A DNA stretch of 64,000 nucleotides from Pseudomonas taiwanensis. GTDB taxonomy: Bacteria; Pseudomonadota; Gammaproteobacteria; Pseudomonadales; Pseudomonadaceae. The number at the start of each line of letters is the position of its first letter. Within the stretch, counting starts at the first letter, position 1. Both the position numbers and the translations under genes were made by a program. Positions 58,562 to 64,000 of the stretch are shown here, piece by piece. The notes beneath the pieces are model-generated. The model ran no database searches, had not been told where the DNA came from, and worked only from the letters and a program-made list of their open reading frames with translations. The stretch spans positions 1 to 64,000 of the forward strand of contig NZ_QJRF01000060.1 of assembly GCF_013393345.1 (NCBI RefSeq). Reading direction: 5' to 3'.

Positions 58562-60229
58562 TCATTCGTGCCAGACCACCGCTTCCTGGCGTTCCAGCCA
58601 TTCGGGGAAGCGCTTGCCATAAGCATCTTCAACGATGTTGCGCTTGATCTTCAGCGTCGGGGTCAGGAAACCGTTGTCCACTGCCCACACGTCCTTGACC
58701 AGCACCAACCCCTGCAGGCGCTCATGCTTGTCGAGGTCGCCGTTGACCTGTTCCAGCAGGCTGCGCAGGCTGAGTTCCAAGTCGGAACGGGCGCTGTTGG
58801 CCGCCTCCTGCCGTCCGACCTCGGACAGTACGCAAAGCGCCATGGGCTGGGGCAGGCCGTCGCCGACCACGCAGACCTGCTCGATACGCGGATGCACCGC
58901 CAGGCGATTCTCGATGGGGGCCGGCGCCACGTACTTGCCCTTGCTGGTCTTGAAGATTTCCTTGATGCGACCGGTCAGGCGCAGGTTGCCGTTGGCGTCT
59001 TGCTCGCCCTTGTCACCGGTGCGCAGGTAACCGTCCGCGGTGATGGTTTCGGCGGTTTTCGCCGGGTCCTTGTAATAGCCCTGCATGGTGGCGCCGCTGC
59101 GCACCTGCACTTCACCGTCCTCGTTGATGCGCACTTCCACGCCGGGGCTGTTGCGGCCGATCCAGCCAGGCATCACCTCGCCCTTGCGGCACAGGTGGGA
59201 GTAGCCGCAGTTCTCGGTCATGCCGTAGACCTCCAGCACTTCCAGGCCGAGGCGCTGGTACCAGTTCAGCAGCGCCCCGGGCACCGGTGCGGCGCCGCAC
59301 AGGGCATTACGCACAGCATCCAGGCCGAGGCCGGCGAGCACCTTGCGTCCGACCATGCGGCCGATGACGGGCAGCCTGAGCAGGCGATCGAGTTTCTGCG
59401 CCGGCATTTTCGAATAGACGCCCATCTGGAACTTGGTCCAGATCCGTGGCACGCCGAAAATGGCGGTCGGCCGCGCGCGGCGCAGGTCCTCGAGGAAGGT
59501 TTCCAGGCTTTCGGCGAAGAACACCGTCTGCCCGGCGTAGAGCGAGCCCATCTCGACGAACATGCGCTCCGCCACATGACAGAGCGGCAGGTAGGACAGC
59601 AAGCGGTCTTCTTCGCCGGTCTCGAACATGTTCATTCCGTGGTTGGCGGCGAAGGCGAAGTTGCTGAAGTTGTGCATCACCCCCTTGGGCGTACCCGTGG
59701 TACCGGAGGTGTAGATGATGGTGGCGAGTTGGTCCGGCGCACCCTTGGGGCTGTCCTGGATCGGGTTGACGGCCTGCAGGTCGGTCCAGCTGAAATCGAA
59801 GGTGCCTTCAGGATGGATCGGCAGGGCGATGGTCGGGACACCCTCGGGCACACCGCCGGCCATGGCCGGCCAATCATCGAGCTTGCCAATGAAGGCCAGC
59901 GCCGATTCGGAGTGCTCCAGCACCTGGTGGACCGATTCGGCAGTGAGATTGGGGTAGAGGGGAACGGAAACGTGGCCAGCCATCCAGATGGCGTAGTCGG
60001 CGACGATCCAGTGGGCACAATTTTTGGAGATGATCGCGATTCGGCTGCCCTGGGGCAGGTCGCGTCCGCGAAGCCAACTGGCGGCCCGACGGGCTTGCTC
60101 ACCCACTTCGGCCCAGGTCAGCTCTTCTATCTTGCCGCCACCCAGCGGCTGGACCAGATAGCGTTTGTTCGGGTGACGAGCTTCGCGTTCAAAAAACACT
60201 TCAAGCGGCAAACGGACTGCTTCAGCCAC
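58562..60229 (-). CDS. Long-chain acyl-CoA synthetase (AMP-binding)
   Basis: A 555-residue ANL-family enzyme. The AMP-binding motif is IYTSGTTGTPKGVMH, with YGMTENCGYSH and TGDKGEQDANGNL downstream (linker and C-domain), and a catalytic Lys in GKYVAPAPIEN. It activates fatty acids to acyl-CoA with ATP. The GTG at 60229 is preferred to the upstream ATG because AAGGAGG stands seven bases before it. It is likely co-transcribed with the thioesterase. Confidence 0.93.
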   Translation of the reverse strand: MAEAVRLPLEVFFEREARHPNKRYLVQPLGGGKIEELTWAEVGEQARRAASWLRGRDLPQGSRIAIISKNCAHWIVADYAIWMAGHVSVPLYPNLTAESVHQVLEHSESALAFIGKLDDWPAMAGGVPEGVPTIALPIHPEGTFDFSWTDLQAVNPIQDSPKGAPDQLATIIYTSGTTGTPKGVMHNFSNFAFAANHGMNMFETGEEDRLLSYLPLCHVAERMFVEMGSLYAGQTVFFAESLETFLEDLRRARPTAIFGVPRIWTKFQMGVYSKMPAQKLDRLLRLPVIGRMVGRKVLAGLGLDAVRNALCGAAPVPGALLNWYQRLGLEVLEVYGMTENCGYSHLCRKGEVMPGWIGRNSPGVEVRINEDGEVQVRSGATMQGYYKDPAKTAETITADGYLRTGDKGEQDANGNLRLTGRIKEIFKTSKGKYVAPAPIENRLAVHPRIEQVCVVGDGLPQPMALCVLSEVGRQEAANSARSDLELSLRSLLEQVNGDLDKHERLQGLVLVKDVWAVDNGFLTPTLKIKRNIVEDAYGKRFPEWLERQEAVVWHE

Positions 60230-60333
60230 AGGGCCTCCTCCTTTGTTCTTTTTGTGGGGGACAACCAAGCACTTGCTTGGGCGAATATTCCACGCACCCG
60301 GAGGAGGCGCAAGTTAAGAAATGTTGCGAATCG

Positions 60334-60798
60334 TCAGTGACGGCGAACGTGGTGGATGCTGCGCAGGGACATCAGCCCGGGGATGAGGAGGTCACCTTCC
60401 AGCTCGGCCAGGGTGGCGGTTCCCATGGGCAAGGGTTCCTGGCGATGGCCGTGGATCAGGAGGCCCGCCAGGTCGCTGACAAAGGGGTTGTGGGTGACCA
60501 GCAGGAGGTCCTGTTCGCTGCGTTCGGCAAGGAAATTCAACGCCTCCCGCGGATCGCTCTCAGGCGTGCTCCAGGGCGCGGTGCCAACGGCACCGCGGAA
60601 GCCCAGCGCGTCACGAACCAGCTCCGCGGTTTGCTGGGCCCGCACATAGGGGCTAGCAAGAATCGCGCCCAGCGGCCGCCCGGCAAGCTGGGCGGCGCTG
60701 TGCAGCACGTCCTTGCGGCCGTGGCGGGTGAGTTCGCGCTCCGCATCGGTCCGGGCACGGGGCTCGGCCTCGCCGTGACGCAGTAGCCAGAGCCTCAT
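60334..60798 (-). CDS. sixA: Phosphohistidine phosphatase SixA
   Basis: A 154-residue histidine-phosphatase-superfamily protein with the RHG motif at residues 7-9 (LLRHGEA) and a second His in VTHNPF. SixA dephosphorylates phosphohistidines in HPt domains or the PTS-Ntr. Its ATG overlaps the stop of the DUF4389 gene by four bases. Confidence 0.93.
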   Translation of the reverse strand: MRLWLLRHGEAEPRARTDAERELTRHGRKDVLHSAAQLAGRPLGAILASPYVRAQQTAELVRDALGFRGAVGTAPWSTPESDPREALNFLAERSEQDLLLVTHNPFVSDLAGLLIHGHRQEPLPMGTATLAELEGDLLIPGLMSLRSIHHVRRH

Positions 60799-61142
60799 AG
60801 CTTGGGCTCTTCGTCACGTACCGGATGGGCTGCAGGCGGTACCGCATGCGGCGCCTCGCCCTCGGGGGCACGGGCCTCGGGCCAGTCACCGAAGGGCCAG
60901 GGTTTTTCTTCGGTATTGAAGGTGCCGAAGCGGCCGATTTGCGCCACGTACTGGCTCAGGCTGTCGCCAAAGGACAGCAACCCTGCATTGGGCGCACCGT
61001 AGAAGGCACGGTAGCCGAGTTGCAGCAGGACCACGGCGCCCAGCACGATCTCGGCCAGTTGCCAGACGATAACGAAGATCAGCATCCACAGGACGCGCAG
61101 CAGGATGTGCTCACGCTGCAGGTCTTCGCGCTCTTCACTCAT
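60795..61142 (-). CDS. DUF4389 membrane protein
   Basis: A 115-residue protein with one or two membrane helices (VLWMLIFVIVWQLAEIVLGA, then VVLLQLGYRAFYG) and a charged C-terminal tail. It is the DUF4389 family, commonly next to sixA and gpsA in pseudomonads. The function is unknown. Confidence 0.88.
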   Translation of the reverse strand: MSEEREDLQREHILLRVLWMLIFVIVWQLAEIVLGAVVLLQLGYRAFYGAPNAGLLSFGDSLSQYVAQIGRFGTFNTEEKPWPFGDWPEARAPEGEAPHAVPPAAHPVRDEEPKL

Positions 61143-61179
61143 GGGGAATCTCCTTGTCCGAAAGGGTGATGGGTCCAGG

Positions 61180-62202
61180 CTAGAAGCCGGTGGTTGGGAT
61201 GAAATCTACGTCCGTCTTGGGCTCGCCGCGCATCAGCAACTCGATCACCTGAGCCAGCGTACGCCCCTCGAAAAGAATGGCATGCAGGCCAGCGACCAGC
61301 GGCATGTAGACCTGCAGCTCTTCGGCACGGGTCTTGAGGACCTTGATCGTGTTGACGCCCTCGGCGACCTCACCCAGGCGTGCGACCGCGTCTTCCAGGG
61401 ACAGGCCCTCGCCCAGGGCATAACCCACCTGGTAGTTGCGGCTCTTGGGCGATGAGCAGGTGACGATCAGGTCGCCGACGCCGGCAAGGCCGAGGAAGGT
61501 CATGGGATTGGCACCGAGCTTGACGGCGAAGCGGGTCATCTCCGCCAGGGCGCGGGTGATCAGCATGCTCTTGGTGTTCTCGCCCATGTCCAGGGCGGCG
61601 GCCATTCCAGCAATGATGGCGTAGACGTTCTTCAGGGCGCCGCCCAGCTCGACGCCGAAGCGATCCTGGCTGGCGTAGACGCGGAAGGTGCGGCCATGCA
61701 GCGCGGACTGCACGCGCTTGCAGAGTTCGGCGTCTTCACTGGCGACCACGGTGGCGGTGAGGGCATGGTCGGCGATTTCCTTGGCCAGGTTGGGGCCGGA
61801 AATCACACCGATGCGCGCGTCCGGGGCCACTTCCTCGAGAATCTGGCTCATCAGCTTGAAGCTCTGCGCTTCGATGCCCTTTGTGGTGCTCACCAGAAGC
61901 TTGCCCGAAAGCTGTCCCGCCACCGGCTCCAGCACCTTGCGCAAGGCGCTGGAGGGAAGCGCAACGAAGACCAGTTCGCAGTCGGCGAGGACAGCGGGCA
62001 GGTCGGTATCCGGCTCGACGCCGGGCAGGATCTTCACGCCCTTGAGATAGCGCGGGTTTTCGCGCAGGGTGCGGATCGCCTCAGCCTGCTCCGGGTCGCG
62101 CATCCAGTGGCGCACGCGCTGGCCATTCTCGGCCAGCAGATTGGCGATGGCGGTGCCGAAGCTGCCGCCGCCTAGCACCGCGACGGGTTGCTGTTCAGTC
62201 AT
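61180..62202 (-). CDS. gpsA: Glycerol-3-phosphate dehydrogenase (NAD(P)+)
   Basis: A 340-residue biosynthetic G3P dehydrogenase. The NAD(P) motif is LGGGSFGTA (residues about 9-17). The catalytic Lys region is [19 protein letters not shown]. It makes sn-glycerol 3-phosphate for phospholipids. The ATG at 62202 is chosen on conservation; a 32-residue extension to 62298 is not supported. Confidence 0.97.
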   Translation of the reverse strand: MTEQQPVAVLGGGSFGTAIANLLAENGQRVRHWMRDPEQAEAIRTLRENPRYLKGVKILPGVEPDTDLPAVLADCELVFVALPSSALRKVLEPVAGQLSGKLLVSTTKGIEAQSFKLMSQILEEVAPDARIGVISGPNLAKEIADHALTATVVASEDAELCKRVQSALHGRTFRVYASQDRFGVELGGALKNVYAIIAGMAAALDMGENTKSMLITRALAEMTRFAVKLGANPMTFLGLAGVGDLIVTCSSPKSRNYQVGYALGEGLSLEDAVARLGEVAEGVNTIKVLKTRAEELQVYMPLVAGLHAILFEGRTLAQVIELLMRGEPKTDVDFIPTTGF

Positions 62203-62526
62203 AACGGGTCCATGTAGGCCATTGGAATGGCGAATTTGCGCATTATACGGAGGCGCCGCCGCCCAGCCAGCCTCTATCCAGAGCCATTGCGCTGGCAAAG
62301 CGACCTTCCTCGGTTAAGATGCCGCAGTTTTTTGGCGTCAAGAGTGCCCCATTCGTTCCCAGGCAATCTTCGGATATCGAAATTTCCCCCAGCATTGGGG
62401 CATATCGGGACTAGAGTTCCAGCATAGTTCCGCTTCACGGACGACCCCGCACCGAGGCAAAAGGAAGATGTGCCGACCCTCTCCCAGACTCCCGAACTCT
62501 CCTGCCGCCGAAGGAGCGTCGTGCCC
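62203..62526. other. Intergenic region between gpsA and the hybrid kinase
   Basis: Divergent promoter space. A CCCCCAGCATTGGGG hairpin lies near 62383-62400. A 20-codon reading frame (62468-62530) would end in an ATGA overlap with the kinase start, but its ribosome site is misplaced. Confidence 0.4.
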
Positions 62527-64000
62527 ATGACCTTGCGGCGACGCTGGGACATCCATACCCGCACCCAGTTGATCAGCCTCGGGCCGGCACTGCTGCTGAC
62601 CCTGCTGCTCACCGGCTTCTTCACCTTCGCCCGCCTGCAGGACCTGCGCCAGGAGCTGAACCACACCGGCCAGCTGATCGCGAGCCAGCTCGCCCCGGCG
62701 GCGGAGTACGGTGTGGTCACCGGCAACCTCGAGGTGCTGGAAGGCCTGCTCCAGGCCAGTCTGAGCACGCCTCACGTGCGCTTCCTCGAAGTGCGCGACC
62801 GCGCCGACAACATCCTGGTCTATCTGGAACAGCAAGACAGCCTGGAAAAGACCGGTGCGCAGGTGGAAGTGTTCCACGCGCCCATCCTCCAGCAACAGAT
62901 GCACCTTCAGGCCCGGCGCACGCTGGCCAGCGCCGACGGCCGCAGCAACGACAACAACTACCTGGGCCGTGTCGTCGTCGGCATGTCCAACGACGCCTTC
63001 AGCAGCCGTCAGCAGGAAATCCTCCTCAAGGCGACGGTGCTGGCCCTGATCGCCCTCCTGCTCACCTTCCTCCTCGCCCGTCGCCTGGCCACGCGCCTGT
63101 CGCAACCCATCAGCGCCATGGGTGAAGCGGTAAAGGCCATTCAGGAAGGCAACTACGCCGCCAGCCTTCCAGTGGTGGATGACAGCGAGTTGGGCGACCT
63201 CAGCCGGCATATCAACAACCTGGCCAGCGGCCTCGAAAAGGCCAGCCAGGAACAGCAACAGGCGATGGGTCAGCTGATCAAGGCCCATGAAGAAGCGGAA
63301 ATGGCGAACCGTGCCAAGTCCGACTTCCTGGCAATGATGAGCCACGAACTGCGCACGCCCATGAATGGTGTGCTGGGCATGCTGCAGTTGCTGGAAACCA
63401 CCGAGATGACCGAGGAACAGACCGAGTACGCGGCCTTGGCCACGGAGTCCACGGAGCACCTGCTGAAGGTGATCAACGACATCCTCGATTTCTCCCGCAT
63501 CGAGCGCGGCGCCCTGGAACTGGAGCGCATCCCGTTCAACCTGCTGGACCTGGTCCTGGGATCGGTGCAGGTGTTCCAGCACAGCGCGCAGCAACGCGGG
63601 CTATCCCTTACGCTCGACACCCAGGACGGCCTGGAGCGGGTCGAAGCCCACGGCGACCCGACGCGGCTGCGGCAGATTCTCGTCAACCTGGTGGGTAATG
63701 CCCTCAAGTTCACGGAAGAAGGCGGCATCAAGGTGGAAACCCGCTGGCAAGCACTGGACAGCGAGGTGCTCTGGCTCACCTGCGCCGTCCATGACAGCGG
63801 TATCGGCATCCCGCCGGATCGCCTGGAACACATGTTCGACGCCTTCCAGCAAGCCGATCATTCGATCTCCCGCCGCTATGGCGGCACCGGGCTTGGCCTG
63901 CCCATCGCCCGCACCCTTGCCGAACGGATGGGCGGAACCCTGCGGGCCGAGAGCCACGAGGGTTCGGGGTCGACCTTCACCCTGGAAATACCCCTGCCCT
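62521..64000 (+). CDS. Hybrid sensor histidine kinase (5' part, cut by window edge)
   Basis: The beginning of a membrane sensor kinase. TM1 is at residues about 18-36 and TM2 near 172-190, with a periplasmic sensor between. HAMP runs from about 190-245, HisKA has [11 protein letters not shown] (His273 from ATG 62527), and HATPase has [24 protein letters not shown] and [13 protein letters not shown]. The receiver and HPt domains expected in this family are beyond the window. From memory it matches PA1611, a hybrid kinase in the Gac/RetS network. The GTG at 62521 and ATG at 62527 are both possible; AAGGAG favours the GTG slightly. Confidence 0.88.
   Translation, partial: MPMTLRRRWDIHTRTQLISLGPALLLTLLLTGFFTFARLQDLRQELNHTGQLIASQLAPAAEYGVVTGNLEVLEGLLQASLSTPHVRFLEVRDRADNILVYLEQQDSLEKTGAQVEVFHAPILQQQMHLQARRTLASADGRSNDNNYLGRVVVGMSNDAFSSRQQEILLKATVLALIALLLTFLLARRLATRLSQPISAMGEAVKAIQEGNYAASLPVVDDSELGDLSRHINNLASGLEKASQEQQQAMGQLIKAHEEAEMANRAKSDFLAMMSHELRTPMNGVLGMLQLLETTEMTEEQTEYAALATESTEHLLKVINDILDFSRIERGALELERIPFNLLDLVLGSVQVFQHSAQQRGLSLTLDTQDGLERVEAHGDPTRLRQILVNLVGNALKFTEEGGIKVETRWQALDSEVLWLTCAVHDSGIGIPPDRLEHMFDAFQQADHSISRRYGGTGLGLPIARTLAERMGGTLRAESHEGSGSTFTLEIPLP

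Noticed and set aside
58568-60340. 590-codon plus-strand ORF
   Set aside because: Antisense of the acyl-CoA synthetase, whose motifs are complete.
62468-62530. 20-codon leader peptide before the hybrid kinase
   Set aside because: The AAGGAAG lies directly against the ATG, with no proper spacing; composition is not leader-like.

Overview
The window looks like a chromosomal segment of a high-GC gammaproteobacterium of the genus Pseudomonas. The signs are strong GC third-position bias, REP-type palindromes of the GTAGGAGCGAGC... class, a kdpFABCDE operon, a glutaminase, an ETF pair, and gpsA beside a hybrid sensor kinase. From memory, the right half (kdpE/glutaminase through kdp, the acyl-CoA synthetase and gpsA to the hybrid kinase) follows the order of the PAO1 region PA1638 to PA1611. 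That is recollection and was not searched. No phage, plasmid or CRISPR array was seen, so this is mostly core genome with small accessory inserts.

Left part (1-24 kb). The 5' part of etfA and all of etfB come first, followed by an MBL-fold protein that has lost most metal ligands. A two-domain response regulator with a PAS domain and a kinase-like relic, carrying Glu at the phospho-acceptor position, lies divergent to a 1579-residue autotransporter with a long (DPV)n linker. Next come a small HTH protein, a proline-rich peptide, an ArcD-type antiporter, an unknown secreted protein, an IS1182-type transposase relic beside tRNA-Ser(GGA), a crotonase, a Gly/His/Asp-rich secreted protein, an alpha/beta hydrolase, CorA, a glutamine amidotransferase, small envelope proteins, a membrane-tethered glutaredoxin, and a thiolase/multifunctional beta-oxidation pair. 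A 188-bp MITE-like element sits inside the terminator shared by corA and the amidotransferase.

Middle part (24-44 kb). A periplasmic rhodanese and a cytochrome c fusion form a pair. They are followed by a four-gene operon of circularly permuted ATP-grasp, alpha-E protein, transglutaminase-like protein and Anbu (proteasome-like peptidase). This is the most interesting system in the window: its parts are recognisable families but its substrate and product are not established. A 2-Cys peroxiredoxin follows, then a polyamine ABC transporter with an aminobutyraldehyde-type dehydrogenase and a class I amidotransferase. After these come an RraB-family protein, a Baeyer-Villiger monooxygenase/esterase/SDR operon for ketone or ester breakdown, a small lipoprotein, a patatin phospholipase and a glutaminase.

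Right part (44-64 kb). The complete potassium-uptake operon kdpFABCDE is followed by a membrane GGDEF protein whose 3' end runs into a tandem REP array. Then come an AI-2E family permease, a DUF4892 protein, two overlapping alpha/beta hydrolases, a hotdog thioesterase, a long-chain acyl-CoA synthetase, sixA, a DUF4389 membrane protein, gpsA, and the 5' part of a hybrid sensor kinase cut by the window edge. Intergenic spaces are unusually rich in three families of palindromic repeats.
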